64,000 nucleotides of DNA from Alentia gelatinosa (lineage: Eukaryota > Annelida > Polychaeta > Phyllodocida > Polynoidae): NCBI GenBank assembly GCA_950022655.1, contig OX465579.1:44495950-44559949 (forward strand). The letters run 5' to 3'. Position numbers and translations under genes: made by a program. The notes beneath the pieces are model-generated. The model ran no database searches. It was not told the DNA's origin and saw only the letters and a list, made by a program, of their open reading frames with translations. Below, piece by piece: positions 59,901 through 62,877 of this stretch (within the stretch, counting starts at the first letter, position 1; every line of letters begins with the position of its first letter).

Positions 59901-62877
59901 GAATGGAGCAAATCGATGGCGGTATTGCCTCAGACCCCACCACTGGCAGTAGCTGCTATACTGGTTCTTTTAACTTCCTGCCAGATGATTTATGTTTTAA
60001 TCTATCATTCTCGTGATTTATTACCTGAGCCTGGTTTATTTACAATTGAATTGTATTAGGATATTTCTCAATTTCCTCTCTAAATATGTGACTCTAGTTA
60101 AGAAATCAATATTTGTTAAAAACAGAAATAAAATCCTGGGACTAGGCGAAAACCAGTCCATCATCTGTGAGGGGTATCAAGCGTTGTTGAGTAAACATAT
60201 CAACTAAGTGACGACCTTATCTGCAGGTGCAGAAAAAGAGGTGTAGATGATAAAGCTACAGAGGGGGGAGTTATCTTAGCAAGTCAAAGAGCCAGTATAA
60301 ATCTGATTTACGTTATACAAGACATGTAGCATTGGACATGAGAGGGATCCTCAGATCTAGGCTCGAATCAAGATTTCTATTTCTGTAGTATACTATCTTT
60401 TACACAATGGTTGACGCTTATTGCTATTTAGGAGGCCAAAGTGGTGGACCCACCGAGTGTCTCACGCTCTATGAGAGTAGTAAAGTGGGATAAACCGTAG
60501 ATCTAGCTATTATCCCCCGCATCCAGGATTTTTGTGTGATTTTGACCCCTTTTTTTTGGCTTTACAAAACACTTGTTTTCATGGTTTTAAAGACATAGTA
60601 ATCTTAATACCCCCCTTTCAATAATCTACCAGTTGAAGTTTGAACTTGAATTTCTTCCCTTTATGACAGTCATCAATTAATCCTCAAAAGGAAATGTGCT
60701 AATCAAAGATCTATTTTAAAATATAGTATTAATTACTCATCATTAATAGCACACCAAAACACTCCTGTCTTTTGCAAGTTCGCGGATTCTTTCCTGTTTT
60801 GTACCCACCCTTATTTATCTGCGCTTCGACGGGAAGTTATACATCAACATATCACGATACTTAAATGCAGTAGCCACCTTGCGTGCACTGGGTGAATTCT
60901 CTTATGGTCGTAGATCGTGTGTATCTTTGGACATGACTATAATATACTGAATATTAAAAAAAGGATAAAAAAGAAAAGACAAAATAACACAACGTATTAC
61001 TAATAGGTGGTAGTCAGGGGATCGACGGGTGAGGGTGTGTGTACCCATTCACCTCAGTCTGAAATGCAGTAGCCACCTTGCGTGCACTGGGTGAATTCTC
61101 TTATGGTCGTAGATCGTGTGTATCTTTGGACATGACTATAATATACTGAATATTAAAAAAAGGATAAAATAGAAAAGACAAAATAACACAACGTATTACT
61201 AATAGGTGGTAGTCAGGGGATCGACGGGTGAGAGTGTGTGTACCCATTCACCTCAGTCTGAGGGCGCCTCACACAGATGGGCAGGTGGGAGGGGGCGAAT
61301 GTCGTACCCACAGCCAGGTGAGACAATCCTGTGGGGAGTGAGGTCAGCCAGGATTGACCTTCCTTTGACCTTGTTACCGCAGTCCACGTTTATACGTTAA
61401 CCACGGGACCGTCTGCCAAGGAGGAATGTCCACTGATGGAGGTATACCTGTGTATACTTGATACTGATATCGTTCTTGGAGGTTACGCTAGATCAGTTTA
61501 ACACGTGATATATCAAATATTGATAATTGAATGGTTATGATATATTAGTCACGTGTTAAGTAAAAGTAGTTTTATAAAGTATGCCAAAACTCAATTAAGG
61601 TCCACGGAATACAATGTACTGACATAAGGGTAAAGCAGTTTAGACAAACTACCCCAAATATGCATAAAACGCGAGATGTATATTAATGATCACTCACTTT
61701 TTTGCTCAGCAGTTTATATCTACGTCAGAAGAAATTCTAATATTATGTTATTTCAAATCTGTAAGCATGTGGGGTTATTAGTGTTTATTATCCGCCTAAT
61801 ACATAGTGTCCATAGAGAACACAAGGGCAGCCTGTATCTACATACCCGGAGCATACAGATATGTTATATGCTCCGGGCTGCAAAAACCGGCGCAAACATC
61901 CTCGTATGTGCTCGGATATTACCACGCGTCAACTCCTCGGAGCATACGACCGCTTGTATATATCCAGACGTGTAGATATCCATAAACGGTTTAACTAGGA
62001 TTTGGTTTTACTTGGGGTGGTGTTGGGGATTTGTTAAGTAAAGAGATATGGCGATATGACCACACTGATGTGTCTGGTGTCAAAGAACACAGACTACCGC
62101 CAGCCTGCCACAATGTGTGGGAAGCAGCGGTCACGTTTAGTTGGGCAGGAAGGTGACGAGACCGAGATCATGCCAAGCTCAGATAGGCTTCAGGTACTAA
62201 AGAAGCCCCACCCTACTTCAGTCTACCACACTCACACAACAAAGAAAAAGGGGGAAACAATACAAAGAATCAAGAAAAACGCAGTTCTTTCTGCATTGTT
62301 TATCTCAGAGATTCTTTCTTTATATTTCGACTACCACATAGTTGATATTTCTATCACAATCCTTTTTATCATATTTTTGTTTAATTTCTTACCTGGTGTG
62401 TTGCGCATGGCGTCAGTTAATTCATCAGTTACCCGTCCCATCGAATGTAGGTGTCCCATCAGTTTCAGCAGCTACTTGTCTTCAAGATTACATATTGATG
62501 CCATCACTACCTTCATTCAATCCATACCATCCAATACTTATCTGATTAGGTGTTGTGTCGGACATATTATCAATTTCTATGTTGTGTAGGAAAGTAAAGT
62601 ACAAACTACCAACTTGAATTTGTTTATGCCCCCAATCGAGTAGCGTGTTTGTATAAATGACACTATCAATTCAAATCACCTGTATGGCCATGCCAGTGTG
62701 CTCTGTTAATAGTAGGGAATCGAGGTAATTGTGGTTCATTATATCAGATACATGCCTAATAATGACTTATTTTTTCTAGGTGCAAGTGACGACCTGACGT
62801 CGCCGTCAGCAAGGCTTATCGTGGGTCGCACAGTGAAGGGCGGTACCGGGTGTTTCGACGTCCTTCAGCCTACGTAA
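1223..62877 (+). CDS. POLR1A: DNA-directed RNA polymerase I largest subunit (RPA190), C-terminal 1,218 codons, 26 exons
   Basis: Catalytic subunit of RNA polymerase I, which transcribes the 45S/35S pre-rRNA in the nucleolus. Exons: 1223-1349, 3216-3299, 3649-3787, 4203-4317, 4813-4921, 5157-5240, 5559-5729, 6074-6190, 7663-7871, 8525-8609, 9160-9360, 9778-9906, 10221-10385, 11052-11245, 11720-11849, 12211-12342, 13296-13520, 14971-15026, 15421-15585, 25483-25709, 28482-28630, 28994-29074, 29573-29734, 30109-30219, 53241-53433, 62780-62877. All phases agree and the frame stays open to TAA at 62875. Diagnostic Pol I features are the metal-binding [10 protein letters not shown] followed by AHFPQ, the bridge-helix segment [13 protein letters not shown], the trigger loop [20 protein letters not shown], and the Pol I-type C-terminus with no heptad CTD. 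The remembered human protein aligns throughout, with this fragment starting near human residue 496. The N-terminal clamp and zinc region are outside the window. Residue numbers in the exon entries count from Ala at 1224. Confidence 0.97.
1350..3215 (+). other. Intron 1 (1.87 kb)
   Basis: Intron between window exons 1 and 2. It contains an R2 repeat copy (1755-1880) and a GC-rich patch at 1540-1640. Near 2112 and 2278 a short motif (GCTGATGTCARTRCTCAGGA) occurs twice. Nothing else recognised. Confidence 0.8.
1755..1880 (+). repeat. Interspersed repeat R2, copy 1
   Basis: About 125 bp similar to 6987-7125, sharing ATACTGCGGTTAA, CAAACAATGAAGG and GTGTATAGCACA in the same order and spacing. Family not recognised. 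Confidence 0.75.
3216..3299 (+). CDS. POLR1A: POLR1A exon 2 (residues 43-70)
   Basis: Twenty-eight codons in phase 0 at both ends, acceptor ATATACAG and donor AGG|GTTAGT. It encodes [19 protein letters not shown], the conserved double-psi beta-barrel strand found in all multisubunit RNA polymerase largest subunits, just before the active-site aspartates. Confidence 0.96.
3649..3787 (+). CDS. POLR1A: POLR1A exon 3: active-site metal-binding loop (residues 71-116)
   Basis: Encodes [20 protein letters not shown] and then NAHFPQ. The aspartates at fragment positions 93, 95 and 97 (codons at 3715, 3721 and 3727) are the three that coordinate catalytic Mg-A, matching human D588, D590 and D592. The Ala-His-Phe-Pro-Gln that follows is typical of Pol I; Pol II and Pol III differ here. 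The acceptor is TTTCCAG, the donor G|GTAGGT, and the exon ends one base into a codon. Confidence 0.98.
4203..4317 (+). CDS. POLR1A: POLR1A exon 4 (residues 117-154)
   Basis: Acceptor TTGCTTAG, donor CAG|GTAATT. It encodes [20 protein letters not shown], the conserved segment after the active site that leads into the funnel and pore region. Both exon ends split codons and match the neighbouring exons' phases. Confidence 0.96.
4813..4921 (+). CDS. POLR1A: POLR1A exon 5 (residues 155-191)
   Basis: Acceptor CTTTCAG, donor CAG|GTAATC. Encodes [13 protein letters not shown] through LWSGKQ, matching the human YMELVYRGLTDK..LWTGKQ segment of the pore/funnel domain. Ends in phase 0. Confidence 0.95.
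5157..5240 (+). CDS. POLR1A: POLR1A exon 6 (residues 192-219)
   Basis: Twenty-eight codons, acceptor ACACTCAG, donor AAG|GTAAGG. It encodes [11 protein letters not shown] followed by a less conserved basic stretch. The human counterpart continues GKQ with VVSTLLINIIP, which supports the join. Confidence 0.93.
5559..5729 (+). CDS. POLR1A: POLR1A exon 7 (residues 220-276)
   Basis: Acceptor CTTTACAG, donor GAG|GTGAGT. The first half is variable and acidic; the second half, [17 protein letters not shown] then GLVHSCYE, is the conserved funnel segment (human IREGELLCGVLDKAHYG). Codon third positions are GC-rich compared with the flanking introns. Confidence 0.95.
6074..6190 (+). CDS. POLR1A: POLR1A exon 8 (residues 277-315)
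   Basis: Acceptor GTCGGTAG, donor AAG|GTAATA. Encodes [20 protein letters not shown] and GVKDIL, part of the funnel helices. The GFTLGV.DIL motif is conserved in all Pol I largest subunits. Confidence 0.96.
6191..7662 (+). other. Intron 8 (1.47 kb)
   Basis: Apart from the R2 repeat near its middle (6987-7125), no feature was recognised. Confidence 0.8.
6987..7125 (+). repeat. Interspersed repeat R2, copy 2
   Basis: Second copy of the R2 family (see 1755-1880), with a few small insertions. Same strand as copy 1. Confidence 0.75.
7663..7871 (+). CDS. POLR1A: POLR1A exon 9 (residues 316-384)
   Basis: Acceptor GTTTGTAG, donor AA|GTAAGG. A lysine- and alanine-rich helical stretch, poorly conserved in sequence but in the same place and of the same length as in human (the ADVKRQRIIEES region). 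It was accepted because both borders are clean and its phases fit exons 8 and 10. Confidence 0.9.
8525..8609 (+). CDS. POLR1A: POLR1A exon 10 (residues 385-413)
   Basis: Acceptor TGTTACAG, donor TCG|GTTAGT. Encodes [18 protein letters not shown]. Nx[11 protein letters not shown] is the conserved motif at the end of the funnel, near the nucleotide entry path. Confidence 0.96.
9160..9360 (+). CDS. POLR1A: POLR1A exon 11: approach to bridge helix (residues 414-480)
   Basis: Acceptor GTTGTCAG, donor GAG|GTGAGC. Encodes [30 protein letters not shown] and FFHCMAGRE. It runs to the N-terminal end of the bridge helix, which continues directly in exon 12. GC-rich codon use, among the most conserved exons. 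Confidence 0.97.
9778..9906 (+). CDS. POLR1A: POLR1A exon 12: bridge helix (residues 481-523)
   Basis: Acceptor TTGACAG, donor CAG|GTAAGT. Encodes [20 protein letters not shown], the bridge helix and following helix that span the cleft and take part in translocation, then [10 protein letters not shown]. Confidence 0.97.
10221..10385 (+). CDS. POLR1A: POLR1A exon 13 (residues 524-578)
   Basis: The start was set at 10221 (acceptor GGTCGTAG), so the protein reads [13 protein letters not shown], matching human [14 protein letters not shown] second AG six bases later (TTTCAG, exon start 10227) would drop Phe-Gln and stay in frame. The donor is AAG|GTGACC. The rest of the exon is variable, as in other Pol I subunits. 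Confidence 0.9.
10386..11051 (+). other. Intron 13 (666 bp)
   Basis: AT-rich; only splice signals seen. Confidence 0.8.
11052..11245 (+). CDS. POLR1A: POLR1A exon 14 (residues 579-642)
   Basis: Acceptor CTTTTCAG, donor AA|GTAAGC. Lysine-rich variable stretch in the cleft region between the bridge helix and trigger loop; human has a similarly basic, weakly conserved segment. Identified by clean borders and matching phase. Confidence 0.88.
11720..11849 (+). CDS. POLR1A: POLR1A exon 15 (residues 643-686)
   Basis: Acceptor AACTTCAG, donor AAG|GTATGT. Encodes a moderately conserved stretch with [17 protein letters not shown], which aligns with human YFASVSETFETKVDDYS. AT-rich codons, unlike exons 11 and 13. 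Confidence 0.9.
12211..12342 (+). CDS. POLR1A: POLR1A exon 16: helix before trigger loop (residues 687-730)
   Basis: Acceptor TACCTGCAG, donor CAG|GTTTGT. It ends in [13 protein letters not shown], which is continued by [10 protein letters not shown] in exon 17. The junction falls inside the universally conserved [20 protein letters not shown] block, so it is certain. Confidence 0.97.
12343..13295 (+). other. Intron 16 (953 bp)
   Basis: Holds a poly-A run (about 12770-12785) and the 3' tail of a SINE (12885-12940). The 3' splice site is weak (see exon 17). Confidence 0.8.
12885..12940 (+). repeat. SINE 3'-tail fragment
   Basis: CAACCAAAGTAAGTCTAATA..TTAGACATTAAACTCC..AAACAAAC matches the tail of the SINEs at 31931-32443 and 52663-52910 (..GGACGTTAAACTACCCAAAC). 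Head missing. Confidence 0.7.
13296..13520 (+). CDS. POLR1A: POLR1A exon 17: trigger loop (residues 731-805)
   Basis: Encodes [20 protein letters not shown] then [19 protein letters not shown]: the trigger loop, which folds onto the incoming NTP, and its following helix. The donor is CAG|GTGAGT. The acceptor CTCGCACCAG has an unusually poor pyrimidine tract, but the protein join admits no other AG. The intron upstream is open in this frame from 13251, so retention could go unnoticed by ORF length. Confidence 0.97.
13521..14970 (+). other. Intron 17 (1.45 kb)
   Basis: Contains the composite fold-back element at 13831-14135. The remainder is unique AT-rich sequence with nothing recognised. Confidence 0.8.
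13831..14135 (+). mobile_element. Composite fold-back element, copy A
   Basis: Head module bounded by an inverted pair (TTTATCCTACCCC at 13831, GGGGTGGGATAAA ending 13989) with the family motif CCATAGGTTTAACATTGGG inside. It is followed by a long palindrome at 13995-14135 whose arms start AACCAAACTCGAGTTAGTC and end with the complement. The loop region contains CGGCTTCGCCTCGCGCAGTA. No ORF. Confidence 0.8.
14971..15026 (+). CDS. POLR1A: POLR1A exon 18, 56-base micro-exon (residues 806-823)
   Basis: Acceptor TGCCTTTAG, donor GA|GTGAGT. Encodes only [18 protein letters not shown]. Without it exon 17 (phase 0) cannot join exon 19, which begins one base before a codon boundary. Human has a matching short stretch ahead of the jaw. 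Confidence 0.9.
15421..15585 (+). CDS. POLR1A: POLR1A exon 19: start of jaw (residues 824-878)
   Basis: Acceptor GGTTGACAG, donor AG|GTAAGG. Encodes [20 protein letters not shown], aligning with human [20 protein letters not shown], then an amphipathic helix ending in basic residues ([10 protein letters not shown]). The next exon is 9.9 kb away. Confidence 0.95.
15669..15872 (+). repeat. Tandem duplication of a 102-bp unit headed by poly-G
   Basis: Two near-identical adjacent units: a G14 run at 15669 and a G16 run at 15769, each followed by CAAATTCGAATCTCTAAGTG and ending TACTGATATTATACAAGG. The repeat period is 102 bp. The poly-G may have formed the junction. Confidence 0.9.
15991..16455 (+). 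repeat. Repeat R1, copy b (internally deleted)
   Basis: Starts with the R1 terminus AGGTGGACGGTTGGTCTTTA and ends with CACTCTTAGCTCTTGTT, but only about 465 bp long: the middle of the 1.2-kb form is missing. Contains an A22 run near 16101 and a G18 run at 16241-16258. TTATCA stands on both sides and may be a 6-bp target duplication. Confidence 0.85.
17287..17575 (+). mobile_element. Composite fold-back element, copy B
   Basis: Head with TTATCTCACCCC (17287) and its complement GGGGTGAGATAA (to about 17428), enclosing CCATAGGCTTAACATTGGGA. Then a palindrome, 17432-17575, with arms AGAAAGCAACTTGTTTTGGT.. and ..CAAAACTTGTTGGTTTCT. Same architecture as copies at 13831, 19973, 37908 and 46721. Confidence 0.8.
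18097..18425 (+). mobile_element. Fold-back element with 49-bp palindrome, copy C
   Basis: The palindrome at 18097-18207 has 49-bp arms with only about three mismatches, starting ATTACCATGATTTCGATCTG, around a 13-base loop. It is followed by an inverted pair ATTTATTACTCACTT / AGGTGGGTAATAAAT enclosing CCATAGGCTTAGTATGG, a relic of the family head module. Module order is palindrome first, unlike other copies. Confidence 0.7.
18840..19440. other. GC-rich intronic island
   Basis: Markedly GC- and CpG-rich compared with flanks (e.g. CACTTCCGGCCGCCGC near 19030). No ORF, no repeat match in the window. Could be a regulatory island or a relic of unrelated DNA. Confidence 0.5.
19973..20406 (+). mobile_element. 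Composite fold-back element, copy D
   Basis: Head starts TTTATCCTACCCCTAATAAA with CATAGGTTTAACATTGAC and closes with GGGGTAGGATAAA. The palindrome runs 20224-20406, with arms GAAACCGAGCTCGAGTTAGC and the complement ending CTCGTTTGGTTTC. It is closest to copy A in the outer arms but differs inside. Confidence 0.8.
20447..21652 (+). repeat. Repeat R1, copy c (full length, 1.2 kb)
   Basis: From AGGTGGATGGTTGGTCTTTA to CACTCTTAGCTCTTGTT. Includes G16 (20861-20876) and G17 (21064-21080) runs. No terminal inverted repeat, poly-A tail or ORF with a known domain is visible, so the class is undetermined; a non-autonomous element is the likeliest reading. Confidence 0.85.
22290..22520. other. GC-rich patch
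   Basis: GC- and CpG-rich sequence with repeated GGGCG-type words (GGGCGTTTGGCGCCGGGCG near 22391). No gene seen. Confidence 0.45.
22687..22703. repeat. Poly-C run (C17)
   Basis: Seventeen C on the + strand, the only long C run in the window; all other long runs are G. Confidence 0.95.
22845..22900 (+). repeat. Repeat R3 end fragment
   Basis: ATATTTCAATG..TTTTTTCTGACC..AACTGGCAACCCTG resembles 33880-33935 and the right end of the element at 53582-53983. Only the terminal part is seen. Confidence 0.55.
23940..24480. other. GC-rich patch
   Basis: GC-rich with open frames on both strands that show no domain and no codon pattern; they reflect base composition. No function assigned. Confidence 0.45.
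25483..25709 (+). CDS. POLR1A: POLR1A exon 20: acidic jaw insertion, first part (residues 879-954)
   Basis: Acceptor TCGTTGCAG, donor G|GTCAGT (a weaker +4..+6). Encodes a low-complexity, highly charged stretch (DDIDDDD, EGEED-like runs, KRRERQ) in the place of the acidic jaw insertion of Pol I subunits (human EEEEEREGEENDDEDMQEE). Probably disordered; sequence conservation is compositional only. Its phase matches exons 19 and 21. Confidence 0.92.
25965..27536 (+). repeat. Repeat R1, copy d (with 361-bp insertion)
   Basis: Full-length R1, from AGGTGGACGGTTGGTCTTTA to CACTCTTAGCTCTTGTT. It is interrupted at 26447-26807 by an insert with a target duplication. G15 run at 26379-26393. Confidence 0.88.
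26447..26807. mobile_element. Retroposon-like insertion with 15-bp target-site duplication
   Basis: Flanked by perfect direct copies of TCAATAATGATTTAC (26432-26446 and 26808-26822); the undisturbed R1 copy c has the site once. The 361-bp insert begins TTTAGGGATGGGCCGAGATG, followed by a short hairpin, and has no ORF. A 15-bp duplication suggests LINE-type retrotransposition (SINE), but clear A and B boxes were not found. Confidence 0.75.
28482..28630 (+). CDS. POLR1A: POLR1A exon 21: acidic/basic jaw insertion, second part (residues 955-1004)
   Basis: Acceptor GTTAAATAG, donor AAT|GTAAGC. Continues the acidic run (DEVDGDEGG) and switches to a basic cluster ([10 protein letters not shown]) that could help nuclear or nucleolar targeting; this is inference. 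Found by phase and composition, since the family is variable here. Confidence 0.88.
28994..29074 (+). CDS. POLR1A: POLR1A exon 22 (residues 1005-1031)
   Basis: Twenty-seven codons, phase 0 at both ends, acceptor TTGTTGCAG, donor AAA|GTGAGT. Ends in [16 protein letters not shown], which aligns with human YQYDTEESLWCQVTVK. It marks the return from the disordered insertion to the folded jaw. Confidence 0.95.
29573..29734 (+). CDS. POLR1A: POLR1A exon 23 (residues 1032-1085)
   Basis: Acceptor GTACTGTAG, donor AGG|GTATGT. Encodes [20 protein letters not shown] and GISRCFL, then LTIEGINLR; human has FDMSSLVVSLA..TKGITRCLL..TEGINL. This is jaw/cleft sequence conserved among Pol I, II and III. Confidence 0.96.
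29837..29859. repeat. (TA)n microsatellite
   Basis: About 11 TA units in intron 23. Confidence 0.95.
29936..29971. repeat. (TA)n microsatellite
   Basis: About 17 TA units, 80 bp from the previous tract; the two might pair in the transcript. Confidence 0.95.
30109..30219 (+). CDS. POLR1A: POLR1A exon 24 (residues 1086-1122)
   Basis: Acceptor ATTTTGCAG, donor AAG|GTAAGC. Encodes [20 protein letters not shown] and EAASRAIVK; human [20 protein letters not shown]. This helical segment near the C-terminus is conserved in all largest subunits. A 23-kb intron follows. Confidence 0.97.
30940..31480. other. GC-rich, CpG-rich intronic island
   Basis: Very GC-rich (GCCCCGCACGCGGGCCGCC near 31254), with an AT-rich core around 31185-31245 (GATAAATCATGCATGTATAA, TTTTATCGTCGGG). 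Looks like an unmethylated regulatory or promoter-like island; no ORF supported. Confidence 0.5.
31931..32443 (+). mobile_element. tRNA-derived SINE, split by a MITE
   Basis: The head has a pol III A box (TTAGCTCAGGGG, near 31938) and B box (GGGTTCGAGTTCC, near 32204). The tail, GGACGTTATACTACCCAAAC, is shared with 52663-52910 and 12885-12940. Removing the 31955-32173 insert restores a tRNA-like head (TTAAAG joined to CATTTGGCACTGGACTTTTA), which looks tRNA-Lys related. About 295 bp without the insert. Confidence 0.85.
31955..32173. mobile_element. MITE inserted in SINE head
   Basis: About 219 bp with long inverted arms: left GCCGGGGATACACCAAGCGA.., right the complement of ..TCTCGCTTTAGATGTCTCCGGC. 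Homology continues inward through ATGTGAGATATTATTT. No ORF. The transposase family is not identifiable from the ends; no clear target duplication. Confidence 0.8.
33378..33389 (+). promoter_or_regulatory. CTCF-core-like motif
   Basis: GCACCAGGGGGC, one mismatch to CCASYAGRKGGC, with CAG following. Motif match only. Confidence 0.3.
33880..33935 (+). repeat. Repeat R3 end fragment
   Basis: ATTGCAATAAAAAATATTTC..TTTTTTTCTGAGGCCAACTGGCAACCCTG-like end, as at 22845-22900. Terminal GGCAACCCTG resembles a hAT-type inverted end. Confidence 0.55.
37908..38194 (+). mobile_element. Composite fold-back element, copy E
   Basis: Head TTATCTCACCCCGGTATTTT, then CCATAGGCTTAACATTAGGA, closing ACGGGGTGAGATAA. 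Palindrome 38054-38194 with arms GAAACCCACTCGATGAAAAT and ATTTTCATCTCTTGGGTTTC. The loop side has CAGCTTTGCTTCGTGAATTA. Confidence 0.85.
39601..40152. mobile_element. pogo/Tigger-like MITE packed with CGCTTAAG-type motifs
   Basis: Inverted ends CAGTAAAACCCCGCTT and its complement, flanked on both sides by TA, as expected for Tc1/mariner/pogo elements. Inside, about ten variants of CCCTTAAGCGGGGT occur in both orientations, clustered at the two ends. GTTCCGAGCAAAYTGTCCC occurs near both ends as direct copies. No transposase, 552 bp. The CAGT..CGCTTAA end recalls Tigger/pogo; family placement is inference. Confidence 0.8.
42690..42701 (+). promoter_or_regulatory. CTCF-core-like motif
   Basis: GCACCAGGGGGC, the same 12-mer as at 33378, also preceded by GT, at the edge of a GC-rich island. 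Confidence 0.3.
42700..43180. other. GC-rich intronic island
   Basis: Dense CCG/CCCG words (GCCGCCCGCCCGCCGC near 42854) and a G12 run at 43117. No gene recognised. Confidence 0.5.
44490..44600 (+). repeat. Degenerate tRNA/SINE-like head
   Basis: CTCTAGTGGTAAG (A-box-like) followed 12 bases on by GAAGGTTCAATCCGAG (B-box-like). The spacing is too short for a tRNA, so a deleted SINE head is the best guess. The complement of 44507-44518 is an exact CTCF-core match. Confidence 0.35.
45180..45490. other. Moderately GC-rich patch
   Basis: GC- and CpG-enriched stretch in AT-rich flanks, open in two + frames but without recognisable protein. No function assigned. Confidence 0.35.
46721..47212. mobile_element. 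Compound fold-back element, copies F/G head to head
   Basis: A palindrome half (46721-46830, CAGTCAAACTCGGTGGAGTA) is followed by a head module. A second palindrome half follows (CGGTCAAACTCGGTGGAG near 47015), then an inverted head ending TACCGGGGTGAGATAA. Modules are those of copy E, rearranged, so at least two insertions or an inversion. Confidence 0.75.
48040..48480. other. GC-rich island with (CAC)n tract
   Basis: GC-rich; a (CCA/CAC)n tract at about 48280-48325. A CTCF-core-like word ACACCAGAGGGC lies at 48412-48423. Confidence 0.5.
48412..48423 (+). promoter_or_regulatory. CTCF-core-like motif
   Basis: ACACCAGAGGGC followed by GCC; one mismatch to CCASYAGRKGGC. Confidence 0.3.
50150..51060. 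other. GC-rich island near the 3' third of intron 24
   Basis: Several overlapping + frames are open (up to 177 codons at 50520-51053), but none has a recognised domain. It contains ATGGAGGCGCCGCC at 50408 with in-frame codons, which is weak evidence for a short exon. Likely regulatory or simply GC-rich. Confidence 0.4.
50856..50867 (-). promoter_or_regulatory. CTCF-core-like motif
   Basis: On the minus strand ACACCAGGGGGC followed by GAC; one mismatch to the consensus core. Confidence 0.3.
52663..52910 (+). mobile_element. 5'-truncated SINE, same family as 31931
   Basis: Matches the SINE body from the B-box end (CACTTGCAGCCACTTTTCTC) to GGACGTTAAACTACCCAAAC. The tRNA-like head is missing or decayed. 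Confidence 0.75.
53241..53433 (+). CDS. POLR1A: POLR1A exon 25 (residues 1123-1186)
   Basis: Acceptor GTTTTTGTAG, donor G|GTAGGT. Encodes [29 protein letters not shown] and [13 protein letters not shown], the conserved C-terminal segment (human [21 protein letters not shown] and MTFETSFQFLKQA). It lies 23 kb from exon 24 but joins it in perfect phase. Codons are strongly GC-biased at third positions. Confidence 0.97.
53582..53983. mobile_element. hAT-like MITE (R3 family)
   Basis: About 402 bp with inverted ends CAGGGATGCAAAT and the complement of ACTTGCAACCCTG. CAGGG ends are common in hAT elements. The right end resembles the fragments at 22845 and 33880. No convincing 8-bp target duplication. 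Confidence 0.6.
54820..55480. other. GC-rich patch with (CA)n and CCACC/CCCC tracts
   Basis: Includes CACACACACACACACAC near 54978 and C-rich low complexity. Open frames on both strands here are composition artefacts. Confidence 0.5.
57930..58450. other. GC-rich patch headed by a long G-rich tract
   Basis: G6TG5TG17-type tract at about 57933-57963, then GC-rich sequence. No gene recognised. Confidence 0.5.
59153..59242 (+). repeat. SINE body remnant
   Basis: AAGTAAAATAACTCTCACC..GGTTGGGATTTCTGCATGAA..ATTCGATCAC aligns with 32310-32395 of the SINE. Tail absent. Confidence 0.6.
60863..61260 (+). repeat. Tandem duplication, 2 x 199 bp
   Basis: Units 60863-61061 and 61062-61260 differ at about two bases (AAAAAAG/AAAATAG and GAGGGTG/GAGAGTG), starting AAATGCAGTAGCCACCTTGC. 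Very recent, or an assembly artefact. Confidence 0.97.
61498..61559. repeat. 62-bp inverted repeat bounded by TTAA
   Basis: TTAACACGTGATATATCA and its near complement, TGATATATTAGTCACGTGTTAA, enclose about 22 bases. Could be a tiny TTAA-type MITE or a hairpin. Confidence 0.6.
62780..62877 (+). CDS. POLR1A: POLR1A exon 26, last coding exon (residues 1187-1218 and stop)
   Basis: Acceptor ATTTTTTCTAG. Encodes [20 protein letters not shown] then VLQPT and the TAA stop; human ends [26 protein letters not shown]. The match to the Pol I C-terminus shows that the gene ends here without a heptad-repeat CTD. Confidence 0.97.

Larger units (their letters stand above)
53434..62779 (+). other. Intron 25 (9.3 kb)
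   Basis: Last intron, separating the final 98 coding bases. Contains a MITE, GC/CA-rich stretches, a SINE remnant, a tandem duplication and a short palindrome, listed separately. The stretches 53990-54820, 55490-57930, 58460-59150, 59250-60860 and 61560-62779 show nothing recognised. Confidence 0.85.

Noticed and set aside
62056..62589. 177-codon + strand ORF in the last intron
   Set aside because: No recognisable domain, low-complexity hydrophobic end, no splice-independent gene signals; it lies inside the POLR1A intron.
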